25,088 nucleotides of DNA from Burkholderiales bacterium (GCA_025354075.1 JANXNO010000473.1:1-25088); one strand, 5' to 3'; counted from the stretch's first letter, positions 15,240 to 24,336 are shown. The notes: generated by a model not told the origin, from the sequence alone. Numbers and translations: made by a program.

Positions 15240-16850
15240 ATGGCAAGCGTTCCACACGGCGTTCACACCGGGCACGACCACACGGCAGCAGATGATCATC
15301 ATGATCATCACCCGACAGGCCTCTTGCGCTATTTGACCACCACCAATCACAAAGACATCGGCACGATGTATCTGTGGTTCAGTTTCGCTATGTTCATCTC
15401 GGGTGGCATCATGGCCATGCTGATTCGCGCTGAATTGTTTCAGCCAGGGCTGCAAATCCTTGACCCGGAGCGCTTCAACCAGATGACGACGCTGCATGGC
15501 ATCGTAATGATTTTCGGCGCAATCATGCCTGCCTTCGTTGGCTTCGCTAACTGGATGTTGCCGTTGCAACTGGGCGCGCCGGACATGGCTTTCGCCCGCA
15601 TGAACAACTGGTCGTTTTGGCTGTTGCCACCTGCCGCCATTTTGTTGCTGGGCTCATTGGCTGTTCCCGGTGGCGCTGCCGCTGGCGGTTGGACGTTGTA
15701 TCCGCCCCTTTCTATTCAGGCCGGTATGGGCATGGACATGATGATTTTTGCGGTTCACATCATGGGCGCGTCATCCATCATGGGTTCGATCAACATCATC
15801 ACCACCATCCTCAATCTGCGCACACCCGGTATGACGATGATGAAAATGCCGATGTTCGCCTGGACGTGGCTGATTACCGCGTTCCTGCTGATCGCTACGA
15901 TGCCCGTGCTGGCTGGTGCGGTCACGATGCTGCTGACGGATCGTCACTTCGGCACCACATTCTTTAATGCCGCAGGTGGTGGTGATCCTGTGATGTTCCA
16001 GCATATTTTCTGGTTCTTTGGCCACCCGGAGGTGTACATCATTGCGCTGCCAGCGTTTGGTGTGGTGTCGCAAATCATCCCAACCTTCTCGCGCAAGCCT
16101 TTGTTCGGTTACGCGTCGATGGTCTATGCCACAGCCTCAATCGCGATCCTTTCGTTCATCGTCTGGGCGCATCACATGTACACCACCGGATTGCCAATGG
16201 CCGGTCAGTTGTATTTCATGTTTGCGACCATGCTAATTGCGGTTCCGACCGCCGCCAAAATTTTCAATTGGCTCGCAACAATGTGGCGTGGCTCCATCAC
16301 GCTGGAAACGCCGATGCTGTTTTGCCTCGGCTTTCTGTTCCTGTTCACGCTCGGCGGCTTCACCGGGCTGGTGTTGTCGTTGACACCAGTCGACATTCAG
16401 TTGCATGACACGTACTACGTGGTTGCGCACTTCCACTACGTGATGGTTGCGGGCGCGCTGTTTTCGGCCTTCGCTGCGGTCTACTACTGGGGCCCTAAGT
16501 GGACAGGCTGGATGTACGAAGAAAAGCTAGGCAAGATTCACTTCTGGTGGTCGCTGATTGCCTTCAACGTGACTTTCTTCCCGCAGCATTTCCTGGGTCT
16601 TGCTGGCATGCCACGTCGTATACCCGACTACAACATGCAGTTCGCCGAATGGAATATGGTGTCCTCGATCGGTGCGTTCGCCTTTGGCACCGCGCAGATT
16701 TTCTTCATCGTCGTAGTTCTACGTATGATTAGCGGCAAGAGCGGCATCCGCGCTGCTGCCAAGCCGTGGGATGGCGCTGAGGGTCTTGAATGGACTGTGC
16801 CTTCGCCAGCCCCATATCACACGTTCGAAACGCCTCCAGCGTTCAAATAG
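15240..16850 (+). CDS. coxA: Cytochrome c oxidase subunit I (aa3 type)
   Basis: This 536-residue heme-copper oxidase core subunit has twelve expected helices. Ligands are His86 and His399 for heme a, His397 for heme a3, and His262, His311 and His312 for CuB. The cross-linked Tyr266 and the D-channel Glu264 are in GHPEVY, which marks the A family. All catalytic residues are present. The N-terminus holds eight His within 24 residues before the first helix, a feature seen in other betaproteobacterial CoxA proteins. AGGAG precedes the ATG. It follows coxB by 70 bases and abuts the small assembly-protein gene. The enzyme reduces O2 to water and pumps protons. Confidence 0.97.
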   Translation: MASVPHGVHTGHDHTAADDHHDHHPTGLLRYLTTTNHKDIGTMYLWFSFAMFISGGIMAMLIRAELFQPGLQILDPERFNQMTTLHGIVMIFGAIMPAFVGFANWMLPLQLGAPDMAFARMNNWSFWLLPPAAILLLGSLAVPGGAAAGGWTLYPPLSIQAGMGMDMMIFAVHIMGASSIMGSINIITTILNLRTPGMTMMKMPMFAWTWLITAFLLIATMPVLAGAVTMLLTDRHFGTTFFNAAGGGDPVMFQHIFWFFGHPEVYIIALPAFGVVSQIIPTFSRKPLFGYASMVYATASIAILSFIVWAHHMYTTGLPMAGQLYFMFATMLIAVPTAAKIFNWLATMWRGSITLETPMLFCLGFLFLFTLGGFTGLVLSLTPVDIQLHDTYYVVAHFHYVMVAGALFSAFAAVYYWGPKWTGWMYEEKLGKIHFWWSLIAFNVTFFPQHFLGLAGMPRRIPDYNMQFAEWNMVSSIGAFAFGTAQIFFIVVVLRMISGKSGIRAAAKPWDGAEGLEWTVPSPAPYHTFETPPAFK

Positions 16851-16982
16851 ATGGCATCCGTGACCGATTCCAGAGACGCAGCCGCAGCAGCGTTACGCCG
16901 CCGTAACCTCCGCACGGGCTGGTTTTTGGGCGGTGTCGCGTTGTGTCTGGCGCTCTCCATTTGGTATTCGAAGGTGGGATAA
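16851..16982 (+). CDS. Cytochrome oxidase small assembly protein (43 aa)
   Basis: This 43-residue protein starts at the base after the coxA stop. It has a basic Arg/Ala-rich N-terminus (ALRRRNLRTG) and one membrane helix (WFLGGVALCLALSIWY). Its size, single helix and position between coxA and ctaG match the small assembly protein annotated at this spot in Burkholderiales. A role in copper insertion or subunit I stability is assumed from context only. Confidence 0.75.
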   Translation: MASVTDSRDAAAAALRRRNLRTGWFLGGVALCLALSIWYSKVG

Positions 16983-16991
16983 AAGTAGCAC

Positions 16992-17585
16992 ATGCCCAAT
17001 TTTTTTCTAGAGAACCGGGAAATGTTGCGCAAACTCGCCGTTTTCGTGGCGGTCATGTTTGCGTTTGGCTTTGCTTTGGTTCCGATCTACAAAAAAATCT
17101 GTGAGGTCACCGGAGTCAACGACTTTATGCGACCGGAGCAACTAAAAAATACGCAAGTAGATGCGACGCGAAAAATCAAGATTGAATTTGATGCCAACAC
17201 GCGTAATTTGCCGTGGAGTTTCAAGCCCGAGTTTTCGACGTTGACGGTGCATCCTGGTGAACTTACTACGGTGATGTATGAAGTTCACAACACTACGTCG
17301 CGCGACATGGTTGGGCAGGCGATTCCCAGTTATGGCCCCTCACAGGCGGCGGAACATTTCAAAAAACTGGAATGTTTCTGTTTTGCTAAACAGACGTTCG
17401 TTGCTCAGGAAACGCGGCATATGCCGGTCGTCTTTGTGGTCGACCCCGCATTACCGAAAGACATCAACACCATCACGCTGTCTTACACTTTTTTTGAAGT
17501 ACCTGGCGCTGCAGTGCCGCCTGCAACCAAAACTCCTGTGGGCAAGCTAGAGGCGCAGGCCGCACTGAAGCCATTGCCCGGCTAG
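16992..17585 (+). CDS. ctaG: Cytochrome c oxidase assembly protein Cox11/CtaG
   Basis: This 197-residue copper chaperone delivers Cu(I) to the CuB site of subunit I. One membrane helix (about residues 14-33) anchors a periplasmic immunoglobulin-like domain. The copper-binding CFCF motif is at 128-131 (Cys128, Cys130), and the juxtamembrane Cys37 is conserved. The FVVDPALP and ITLSYTFFE blocks are also typical. It starts 9 bases after the small assembly-protein gene. The DUF2970 gene sometimes found after ctaG is missing: only 39 bases separate it from coxC. Confidence 0.95.
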   Translation: MPNFFLENREMLRKLAVFVAVMFAFGFALVPIYKKICEVTGVNDFMRPEQLKNTQVDATRKIKIEFDANTRNLPWSFKPEFSTLTVHPGELTTVMYEVHNTTSRDMVGQAIPSYGPSQAAEHFKKLECFCFAKQTFVAQETRHMPVVFVVDPALPKDINTITLSYTFFEVPGAAVPPATKTPVGKLEAQAALKPLPG

Positions 17586-17624
17586 CATCCACTCTAATCA
17601 TCCGATACTTTTAGCGAGTCCTTT

Positions 17625-18497
17625 ATGAGCGCACCTTCCGCTACATCCGCCGTCTCCGCCGCGGGCAAATATTTTGTGCCGCAGCCGTCGCACTGGCCCA
17701 TCGTGGGCAGCATCGCCCTATTGACACTAGCGTTCGGTGCAGTTTTCAGCATGAACAGTATCGCCGCGGGCCAGTATCTGCTTGGGGCAGGCTTCCTGAT
17801 CCTCTTCTACATGCTGTTCGGTTGGTTTGGTGTGGTGATCAAGGAAAGCGAAGGTCGTCTCTACGGTAAGAACGTTGACATCTCATTTCGCTGGAGCATG
17901 AGCTGGTTCATATTCTCGGAAGTGATGTTTTTTGCTGCCTTCTTTGGCGCGCTGTTTTACGCGCGCGTTTTGTCTGTGCCAGACTTGGGCTCTATCGACT
18001 CAAAAAACCTTTGGCCCGAATTTGCAGCGACGTGGCCCACGACCGGCCCTTACATCAAAGATGCTTTTTCACCGATGGGCGCGTGGGGTATACCTGCGAT
18101 AAACACCGCACTGCTGCTGACCTCTGGCATCACACTGACGATTGCGCATCATGCGATGCTGGCTAACCAGCGCAGCAGGCTCATTCTCTGGCTGGCCGCG
18201 ACGATTGTTCTTGGTGCAGTATTCTTGACGTTGCAGGCGTACGAATACATACACGCCTACAGTGAACTGAATCTCAAGCTTACGAGCGGCATTTTCGGGT
18301 CGACTTTTTTTATGTTGACTGGCTTCCATGGTTTTCATGTAACCATCGGTGCGATCATGTTGACGGTGATTTTGGTGCGCTCAATCCGCGGGCATTTTGA
18401 TGACAAACATCATTTCGCGTTTGAGGCGGCCGCGTGGTATTGGCACTTTGTTGACGTCGTCTGGCTGGGCCTGTTCGTGATCGTCTACATGCTCTAG
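17625..18497 (+). CDS. coxC: Cytochrome c oxidase subunit III
   Basis: This 290-residue membrane protein has seven predicted helices. Conserved segments include FRWSMSWFIFSEVMFFAAFFGALFYAR (the acidic residue of helix 3), INTALLLTSG, LQAYEY, GFHGFHVTIGA and the final WYWHFVDVVWL. It completes the aa3 core and supports proton uptake and turnover stability. It is followed 23 bases later by a strong terminator, so the coxB-coxC transcription unit ends here. Confidence 0.96.
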   Translation: MSAPSATSAVSAAGKYFVPQPSHWPIVGSIALLTLAFGAVFSMNSIAAGQYLLGAGFLILFYMLFGWFGVVIKESEGRLYGKNVDISFRWSMSWFIFSEVMFFAAFFGALFYARVLSVPDLGSIDSKNLWPEFAATWPTTGPYIKDAFSPMGAWGIPAINTALLLTSGITLTIAHHAMLANQRSRLILWLAATIVLGAVFLTLQAYEYIHAYSELNLKLTSGIFGSTFFMLTGFHGFHVTIGAIMLTVILVRSIRGHFDDKHHFAFEAAAWYWHFVDVVWLGLFVIVYML

Positions 18498-18520
18498 GCG
18501 CTAGTGCTGTCAGCCCACCC

Positions 18521-18548
18521 AAAAGGCGGCTTCGATGCCGCTTTTTTT
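18521..18548 (+). terminator. Intrinsic terminator, probably bidirectional, after coxC
   Basis: AAAAGGCGGC, loop TTCGAT, GCCGCTTTTT forms a 10-bp stem with one G-T pair, followed by a run of seven T. On the minus strand the same stem is followed by CTTTT, so it can also end the DUF2909 gene that converges on it from the right. Confidence 0.88.
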
Positions 18549-18564
18549 ATGTATCCCTGCGAAA

Positions 18565-18768
18565 TTAGCGCACGCCTTGTGATCCAATCCAGCCTAATTT
18601 GTAGCTCAGCATGAGAAACACAAACAGCCCGACAGAAATGGCGACCCGCACGGTAAGCGCGCGAAGCATCTTCGATGAACCCCCCTCGCCGCCGCGGAAC
18701 AAATACAGTAGCGCGGACGCCATGGAAACCACAATCGCCACCAAACACAGGATTACAAGCCATCTCAT
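18565..18768 (-). CDS. DUF2909 twin transmembrane protein
   Basis: This 67-residue protein has two membrane helices: about residues 3-22 (LVILCLVAIVVSMASALLYL) and 42-60 (VAISVGLFVFLMLSYKLGW). A short basic loop joins them, and the end is GWI. Size, topology and the opposite-strand position between coxC and surf1 fit DUF2909 in Burkholderiales. The function is unknown. The start is divergent from surf1, 23 bases away, so the two may share a promoter region. Confidence 0.8.
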   Translation of the reverse strand: MRWLVILCLVAIVVSMASALLYLFRGGEGGSSKMLRALTVRVAISVGLFVFLMLSYKLGWIGSQGVR

Positions 18769-18791
18769 ACCGCAATTTTAGTGAGAAGCGC

Positions 18792-19532
18792 GTGCCCCGT
18801 CAGATTGATTCTTCAATCAGCCATCAGCGGAGATTTCGCCCGAAACTTTGGGCGCTGGTTCTAACTATCGTTTTTGCGATAGTTACTGTGCGACTTGGCC
18901 ACTGGCAAGGCGAGCGCGCTCAATACAAAATTGATCAGCAAACGCAGTTGGATACAGCGCGCGCTGCTAAGCCGCTGCAACTGGCCGATCTGCCGACGAA
19001 TGCGAACGCCGGCACTGAATTGCGCTACCGCAGCCTGGAAATCACCGGAAGTTTTGTGGCGACCGAACTGTTTTACGTTGACAATCGCATCCTCGATGCC
19101 AAAGCGGGTTACGGTTTACTGCAAGCCTTTCGCGCTGAGTCTGGAAACGGCGCGGCACGAACAATATTGGTAGATCGTGGCTGGATGCGGGCGTCCGGTG
19201 ATCGATCCGTGTTGCCGGTGATCGAAACCCCTTCCGGCAGCGTAACGATCATCGGTCGCATCAATTTGCCGCCGTCGCGCAATCCGGGAACGTTTGATAA
19301 TGATCGCGGCAATCGGCTGAACTATGTGAACATCCCTGAAATCTCGAAGCGCATGCAGCGGAGTATCGAGCCGTTCATTCTGGAGCAGACCTCGGGCCCC
19401 GGCTTCAGCAGCATCGAACGTCCGATGCCGGGCGCCAATTTCGAGAAAAATATTGGGTATCAACTACAGTGGTATGGCTTTGCAGGGCTGTCCATCATCC
19501 TGTTCATTATCCTTAGTTTTCGTAAAGCATAA
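18792..19532 (+). CDS. SURF1 family oxidase assembly protein
   Basis: This 246-residue protein has an N-terminal helix followed by LGHWQGERAQYK. A periplasmic domain has GYGLLQAF, TILVDRGWM, VTIIGRINLP and the N-terminal-to-C-terminal paired pattern of SURF1. A final helix (YGFAGLSIILFIILSF) completes the two-helix topology. SURF1 helps heme a insertion into subunit I. GTG 18792 is preferred because starting at 18675 would overlap the opposite-strand DUF2909 gene by 94 bases and add a non-conserved Pro/Arg-rich stretch. The next gene starts 12 bases downstream. Confidence 0.88.
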   Translation: MPRQIDSSISHQRRFRPKLWALVLTIVFAIVTVRLGHWQGERAQYKIDQQTQLDTARAAKPLQLADLPTNANAGTELRYRSLEITGSFVATELFYVDNRILDAKAGYGLLQAFRAESGNGAARTILVDRGWMRASGDRSVLPVIETPSGSVTIIGRINLPPSRNPGTFDNDRGNRLNYVNIPEISKRMQRSIEPFILEQTSGPGFSSIERPMPGANFEKNIGYQLQWYGFAGLSIILFIILSFRKA

Positions 19533-19544
19533 ATTGGGCTGCGT

Positions 19545-20069
19545 TTGAAATCCTCTACAAAAATGATTGCTTTGGTGGCGCTCGTGTGCGCAGCACCGTT
19601 TGTTTCGGCGTGGGTGGCGTACTACTTTATTCAGCCGACAGGCGGCAAGAGCTACGGCGAATTGCTTACGGTGACCCAACTAGTCAGCGAGCAGGATAGA
19701 CAAGCTATCGGTGGCGACGCGCTTAAAGGCAAGTGGATACTCATTCAGCGTGAACTCGGTACCTGCGACGCGGCGTGCGCCGAGGCGCTGTATGCATCCC
19801 GTCAAGCCCGCACGATGCTTGGCAAAGACAAAGACCGACTAACGCGTGTTCTCACCGTGAATGCTTCGCCCAGTGAATTCTCGGCGCAACATCCGGATTT
19901 GATGGTGAAAGGCGCGATTGACCGTATTGACTTGATTGAGCCTTACCGACGTGGTCTGGTGCTTGTTGATCCCCTTGGTAACCAAGTCATCGTCTGGCCT
20001 AAAAATCCCGACATAAAAAAAATGAATCAGGATTTGGCTCGCCTGATGCGCGCGTCACGCATCGGATGA
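19545..20069 (+). CDS. SCO-like membrane-anchored thioredoxin-fold protein
   Basis: This 174-residue protein has an N-terminal signal anchor (about residues 7-28) and a periplasmic thioredoxin-like domain. GTCDAACAEAL holds a Cx3C pair (Cys74, Cys78), the spacing of the SCO copper site, and GLVLVDPLGNQVI is the strand near the end. The third SCO copper ligand, a His in a DH context, is not evident. A thiol-redox or copper-delivery role for CuA of CoxB is therefore inferred. Homologues between surf1 and the heme-synthase genes are usual in Burkholderiales. The start is TTG 19545 or ATG 19563; the former gives a basic n-region but neither has a clear ribosome site. Confidence 0.75.
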   Translation: MKSSTKMIALVALVCAAPFVSAWVAYYFIQPTGGKSYGELLTVTQLVSEQDRQAIGGDALKGKWILIQRELGTCDAACAEALYASRQARTMLGKDKDRLTRVLTVNASPSEFSAQHPDLMVKGAIDRIDLIEPYRRGLVLVDPLGNQVIVWPKNPDIKKMNQDLARLMRASRIG

Positions 20070-20079
20070 GGCTAGCGAC

Positions 20080-20961
20080 GTGAGCAACTGGAACCGCACT
20101 GGCGAGCGCTGGCGAGACTACTGGATTGTTACCAAGCCGCGCGTCACGCTGTTGGCGGTGTTCACGGCGTTCATTGGCATGCTGCTGGTCGACAAATCGT
20201 TGCCTTCGATGACTGTGTTGATCGGTGGCAACCTTGGCATCTGGCTCATCGCTGGCGCGAGCTTCGCGATGAATTGCCTGCTGGAGGCCGCAGTCGACGC
20301 AAAGATGAAGCGCACCGACAAACGGCCCTCGGCGCAGGGCACATTGACGACAACCCAAATCGTCGTATTCGCGCTGATCCTCGGTGCGCTGGGCAGTGCC
20401 GTGCTGATTGCCACAACGAATGTGCTCACGTGGGCGCTGACGCTGGCGACGTTTTTTGGCTACTCGTTTATCTACACGTTGTACCTGAAGCCCAATACGC
20501 CACAGAACATCGTAATCGGCGGCGCGGCAGGGGCGATGCCGCCGGTGCTCGGGTGGGCAGCCGTGGCAAACGACGTGTCGGCCGCGCCGCTGCTGCTGTT
20601 CCTGATCATCTTCGCGTGGACGCCGCCGCACTTTTGGGCGTTAGCGCTGTACCGGCAAGAAGATTACGAGAAGTCGGGCCTACCCATGTTGCCGGTGACG
20701 CACGGGCGCGATTTCACGTTGCTGCACATGCTGCTTTACACGTGGCTGATGCTCGCGGTATCGCTGTTGCCGTTTGCTATTCGCATGAATAGCTGGTTGT
20801 ACGCGATTGCCGCGCTAGTGCTGGGTTTGCGCTTTGTGCAACTGGTGTCGCAATTGCGAAAAAACTATAGTGATCAGAAATCACGCGTGGTATTTCGATA
20901 CTCGCTCACGTATCTATCCCTGCTGTTTGGCGCGCTATTGGCGGACCACTATCTTTTGTAA
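20080..20961 (+). CDS. ctaB: Protoheme IX farnesyltransferase (heme O synthase)
   Basis: This 293-residue polytopic prenyltransferase of the UbiA superfamily transfers farnesyl to heme B, making heme O for the oxidase. The first Asp-rich motif is NCLLEAAVDAKMKRTDKRP (65-83). The second conserved part, YLKPNTPQNIVIGGAAGAMPPVLGW, and the TPPHFWALAL block follow. About nine helices are visible. It begins with GTG 10 bases after the SCO-like gene. The ctaA gene for the next step (heme O to heme A) is not here, although aa3 oxidase needs heme A. Confidence 0.95.
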   Translation: MSNWNRTGERWRDYWIVTKPRVTLLAVFTAFIGMLLVDKSLPSMTVLIGGNLGIWLIAGASFAMNCLLEAAVDAKMKRTDKRPSAQGTLTTTQIVVFALILGALGSAVLIATTNVLTWALTLATFFGYSFIYTLYLKPNTPQNIVIGGAAGAMPPVLGWAAVANDVSAAPLLLFLIIFAWTPPHFWALALYRQEDYEKSGLPMLPVTHGRDFTLLHMLLYTWLMLAVSLLPFAIRMNSWLYAIAALVLGLRFVQLVSQLRKNYSDQKSRVVFRYSLTYLSLLFGALLADHYLL

Positions 20962-20970
20962 CGGCCGACG

Positions 20971-21135
20971 CTAAATCTCGACCATTTCAAAGTCGTCTTT
21001 GCGTGCGCCACATTCTGGACACGTCCAGTTCATCGGCACGTCGTTCCACAAGGTGCCCGCTTTGATACCGTCGTCTGGCCAGCCTGTTGCTTCGTCATAA
21101 ATCCAGCCGCAGATCAGGCACATGTACTTTTTCAT
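20971..21135 (-). CDS. Rubredoxin
   Basis: This 54-residue iron protein has the two CxxC pairs that bind one iron: CLIC near residue 6 and CPEC near residue 39. The aromatic residues YMC, WIYDE and NWTCPECG are typical. It is a small cytoplasmic electron carrier. ATG 21135 gives the standard length; a TTG at 21159 would add eight residues of no family likeness. It converges on ctaB with only 9 bases between the stops and is divergent from gspE. Confidence 0.93.
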   Translation of the reverse strand: MKKYMCLICGWIYDEATGWPDDGIKAGTLWNDVPMNWTCPECGARKDDFEMVEI

Positions 21136-21263
21136 AAAACTCGCATCACGGATTGGCAATCAAACCAGCAAATTGTAGGTGACCGGGCCAGTTCGTGCCG
21201 TGAACCTATCGCGCTCATTAGAATCCAAAGGTACACACAACAAAAACGAGATAGGTGACCCGG

Positions 21264-23012
21264 GTGGAAACAGCCGTCATGGACACGCAGACTGCGACTC
21301 AAGGCGTCCCGATCAAGCGACTGAAGCTTGGGGCGATTCTGCTCGCGCGAGGTAAAGTGTCTGAGGACGAACTGGATCGCGTGCTGCGCCTGCAGGCGGC
21401 GTCAACCCGCCCGGAAAAATTGGGCAGCCTGCTCACCACGCTCGGCGTTGTGTCCGCGCGCGACATCGCTCAAGCGCTCGCGGTTCAGGCCAATTTGCCG
21501 TACGTCGAGACGTCCGCCTTTCCGGAAATGCCGATTCTTGAAGAACGCATTTCCGCTCGTTTTCTGCGCGATTCGCGTGCGCTGCCGATTGAGGAAGACG
21601 AAGACACGCTGACGCTTGCCGTTGCCGATCCGTTTAACGACTTCGTTCGTCATTCGTTTGAAATCGTCACCAACCGGCAAATTCATCGCGTCGTTGCAGT
21701 TGGTACGGACATCGACACAGCCATTGAACGGCTCTACGGCGGCGGCCGTACGGCGGTGGGATCCATGTCCGACGGCGATCTCGAAGCGCGCATTGATGCC
21801 GATGCGCTCGGCGACGATATCCAGCAGCTCAAAGATTTGGCGTCCGAAGCTCCGGTGATCCGGTTGGTCAGCCTGATCATCACCAACGCACTCGAAACGC
21901 GCGCGTCGGATATTCACATCGAGCCGTTCGAAAACCGCCTGATCGTGCGTTACCGCATTGACGGCGTGCTGCACGAAATCGAATCACCGCCCAAGCGCCA
22001 GGCCGCTGCCGTGATTTCGCGCATCAAGATCATGGCTAATCTCGACATCGCCGAGCGTCGCTTGCCGCAAGACGGACGCATCCGTTTGCGCATTCAGGGC
22101 AAGGACATCGACCTTCGCGTCTCCACGGTGCCGACCATGCACGGTGAAAGCGTGGTGATGCGTATCCTAGATAAGGGCGGCGTGCAGCTCAACTTTGAAA
22201 AGCTCGGTTTTGCGCCGGATATCCTTGCCAAATTCAAGGAAGCGCTGGCCCAACCGAACGGCATTTTGCTGGTCACCGGCCCGACCGGTAGCGGCAAAAC
22301 CACCACGCTGTACACCGCGCTTGACGAACTGAATCAGCCGGATGTGAAAATCCTCACGGTTGAAGACCCGGTCGAATATCAGATGGCCGGGATCAACCAG
22401 ATACAGGTCAAACCGCAGATCGATTTGACCTTCGCCAGCGCGTTGCGCTCGATTGTGCGGCAAGACCCCGACATCATCATGATCGGCGAGATTCGCGATC
22501 TGGAGACCGCCGAAATCGCCGTCCAAGCCGCGTTGACAGGCCACTTGGTGCTCTCCACGTTGCACACCAACGACGCACCGGCCACCATCAACCGCTTGAT
22601 GGACATGGGCGTCGACGATTATTTGCTGACCAGCACGCTGGTCGGCGTGTTGGCGCAACGCCTGGTGCGCACTTTGTGTACGCATTGCCGCGAGCCGCAT
22701 CAACTGGACGCTGCGGTCGCCAAAGAAATGGGCTTCAGCCGCGTCACCGCCGACCCGCAACCCAGGGTGTACAAGGCGATGGGCTGCACCCATTGCAGCA
22801 ACACCGGCTTCACGGGGCGGATGTGTATCGCCGAAATGATGCCGCTGACTGAGCCGATTCGTCGCCTGATCATGCAGAAGGCCAATGCGGGCGACCTGCG
22901 CCGCGCCGCGCTTGGCGAGGGCATGCTGCCAATGTACGACGATGGCTTGCGCAAGGTGGTTGCCGGCACGACCACCGTCGAAGAAGTCCTGCGCGCCACG
23001 CGCGAAGGCTAG
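21264..23012 (+). CDS. gspE: Type II secretion system ATPase GspE
   Basis: This 582-residue secretion ATPase has an N-terminal MshEN/GspE-N domain (about 20-160). The catalytic part has Walker A GPTGSGKT (339-346), the Asp box near DPV, Walker B DPDIIMIGEIRD (401-412) and the His box LVLSTLHTND. The C-terminal zinc site is Cys472, Cys475, Cys508 and Cys511. It powers pseudopilus assembly at the inner membrane. GTG 21264 has AGGTGA 5 bases upstream, so it is preferred to GTG 21255, which overlaps that site, and to ATG 21279. TAGAAT at 21219-21224 may be its -10 box. A PilB-like role is less likely because gspF and gspG follow. Confidence 0.93.
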   Translation: METAVMDTQTATQGVPIKRLKLGAILLARGKVSEDELDRVLRLQAASTRPEKLGSLLTTLGVVSARDIAQALAVQANLPYVETSAFPEMPILEERISARFLRDSRALPIEEDEDTLTLAVADPFNDFVRHSFEIVTNRQIHRVVAVGTDIDTAIERLYGGGRTAVGSMSDGDLEARIDADALGDDIQQLKDLASEAPVIRLVSLIITNALETRASDIHIEPFENRLIVRYRIDGVLHEIESPPKRQAAAVISRIKIMANLDIAERRLPQDGRIRLRIQGKDIDLRVSTVPTMHGESVVMRILDKGGVQLNFEKLGFAPDILAKFKEALAQPNGILLVTGPTGSGKTTTLYTALDELNQPDVKILTVEDPVEYQMAGINQIQVKPQIDLTFASALRSIVRQDPDIIMIGEIRDLETAEIAVQAALTGHLVLSTLHTNDAPATINRLMDMGVDDYLLTSTLVGVLAQRLVRTLCTHCREPHQLDAAVAKEMGFSRVTADPQPRVYKAMGCTHCSNTGFTGRMCIAEMMPLTEPIRRLIMQKANAGDLRRAALGEGMLPMYDDGLRKVVAGTTTVEEVLRATREG

Positions 23013-23023
23013 GGACTTAAGCT

Positions 23024-24259
23024 TTGGCACTCTACGCATTCGACGCCGTCCGACAGTCGGGCGACCCGGTTTCTGCTCAGTTGGAAGCGGCGACCGAGGC
23101 CGACGCCGTGGAACGGGTTCGCGAGCAAGGCCTGATCCTGATCCGCATTCAGACCGCGTCAGCGGCTGCGTTTTCGTCGCATACGCAAAACAAAAGTTTT
23201 CTCGCCCGGCTGCTCGCGCCGCGCAAGGTCACGCGTGAGCAGATCATCGCCTTCACGCGTGACCTGGCTAACCTGATTGCTGCAGGATTGCCGCTGGATC
23301 GTGCGTTTGAGCTACTGGTCGGGCTCGCTGACACCGGCCCGATGGCCGCACTGTTGCAGGATTTGCGCGACCGTGTTCGCGGCGGTAAATCGCTGTCGCA
23401 GGCGCTCGTTGAGCATCCGAAGCACTTTGACCGCCTGTTTGTGAACATGGTGCGTGCAGGCGAGGCCAGCGGCACGCTCGGCCCGGTGCTGGAGCGTATT
23501 TCCGAGTTTCAGGAACGTAGCGCTGAGCTGCGATCCAGCGTGCAGTCGGCGCTGATGTATCCGATGGTGCTGGTGGGCGTGGCGGTGGTCGCCGTGTTCA
23601 CCATGATCTTTTTTGTGGTGCCTAAATTTGAGGCAACCTTCCGTCAGTTCGGCAAGGCGCTGCCGCCCGCAACCGAGAATTTGTTGGCGCTGTCGCACTG
23701 GATGAAGGACGACGGCTGGATGCTGCTGATCGGCGCGGCGGCGATTTTTATCCTGATTCGTGGCCGCTTGCGTTCGCCGCAGGGACTGCTCGCGTGGCAT
23801 CGGCGCAAACTCAAATTGCCGGTGCTGGGCGACCTGTTCAGCAAGATCGAAGTCGCTCGTTTGGCGCGCACGCTCGGCACGCTGCTCGGCAACGGCGTGA
23901 GCCTGTTGCCAGCGCTCACGATCGTTAAAGACACGGTGGATAATCGGGCACTGGCCAATTCGCTCGAAGGCGTGCTGGTTCGATTGAAGGCTGGTCAGGG
24001 TTTTGCGCGACCGCTGATGGAAACCGGTTTGTATCCCAAGCTCGCTGTTCATATGGTCGCGGTAGGCGAAGAAACCGGGCGGCTGGATGCCATGTTGCTC
24101 AAGGTGGCGCAGGTTTACGACGTTGAGGTCAACACCGCGCTGAAACGCGCGCTGGGCCTGATGGAGCCGATTTTGATCCTGACGCTGGCGGTGGTGGTTG
24201 GCGGCATCATCTTCGCCCTGATGAGCGCGCTGCTGGGATTGACGGAATTTAACGTGTAG
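23024..24259 (+). CDS. gspF: Type II secretion system inner-membrane protein GspF
   Basis: This 411-residue platform protein couples GspE to pseudopilin assembly. It has two GspF repeats (about 70-195 and 270-395), each with a G-L-P/V-S and an E..G.L pattern: RAGEASGTLGPVL in the first and VGEETGRLDAML in the second. Three membrane helices are at about 180, 225 and 375-400. The TTG start at 23024 has AGGGA 8 bases upstream and MALYAF matches the usual GspF N-terminus, so the rare start is well supported. It begins 11 bases after gspE. Confidence 0.95.
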   Translation: MALYAFDAVRQSGDPVSAQLEAATEADAVERVREQGLILIRIQTASAAAFSSHTQNKSFLARLLAPRKVTREQIIAFTRDLANLIAAGLPLDRAFELLVGLADTGPMAALLQDLRDRVRGGKSLSQALVEHPKHFDRLFVNMVRAGEASGTLGPVLERISEFQERSAELRSSVQSALMYPMVLVGVAVVAVFTMIFFVVPKFEATFRQFGKALPPATENLLALSHWMKDDGWMLLIGAAAIFILIRGRLRSPQGLLAWHRRKLKLPVLGDLFSKIEVARLARTLGTLLGNGVSLLPALTIVKDTVDNRALANSLEGVLVRLKAGQGFARPLMETGLYPKLAVHMVAVGEETGRLDAMLLKVAQVYDVEVNTALKRALGLMEPILILTLAVVVGGIIFALMSALLGLTEFNV

Positions 24260-24336
24260 CGGGCGGTCGTAGTGAGCCCGGCCGTGAGTTTTGCGGCGCT
24301 GGTTGCATTACAGCTTTTGGCTGAAACGCCCGGTCA

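Noticed and set aside
15240..15320. His-rich CoxA N-terminus as an unusual metal site
   Set aside because: Similar His-rich N-termini occur in other betaproteobacterial CoxA proteins, so it is not notable by itself.
19999..20631. Minus-strand frame of 210 codons opposite ctaB
   Set aside because: It is entirely a mirror of the ctaB coding sequence, with a low-complexity Arg/Gln composition and no ribosome site.
23312..24052. Minus-strand frame of 246 codons opposite gspF
   Set aside because: It is antisense to a clear GspF gene; the product is His/Gln/Arg-rich and shows no family features.
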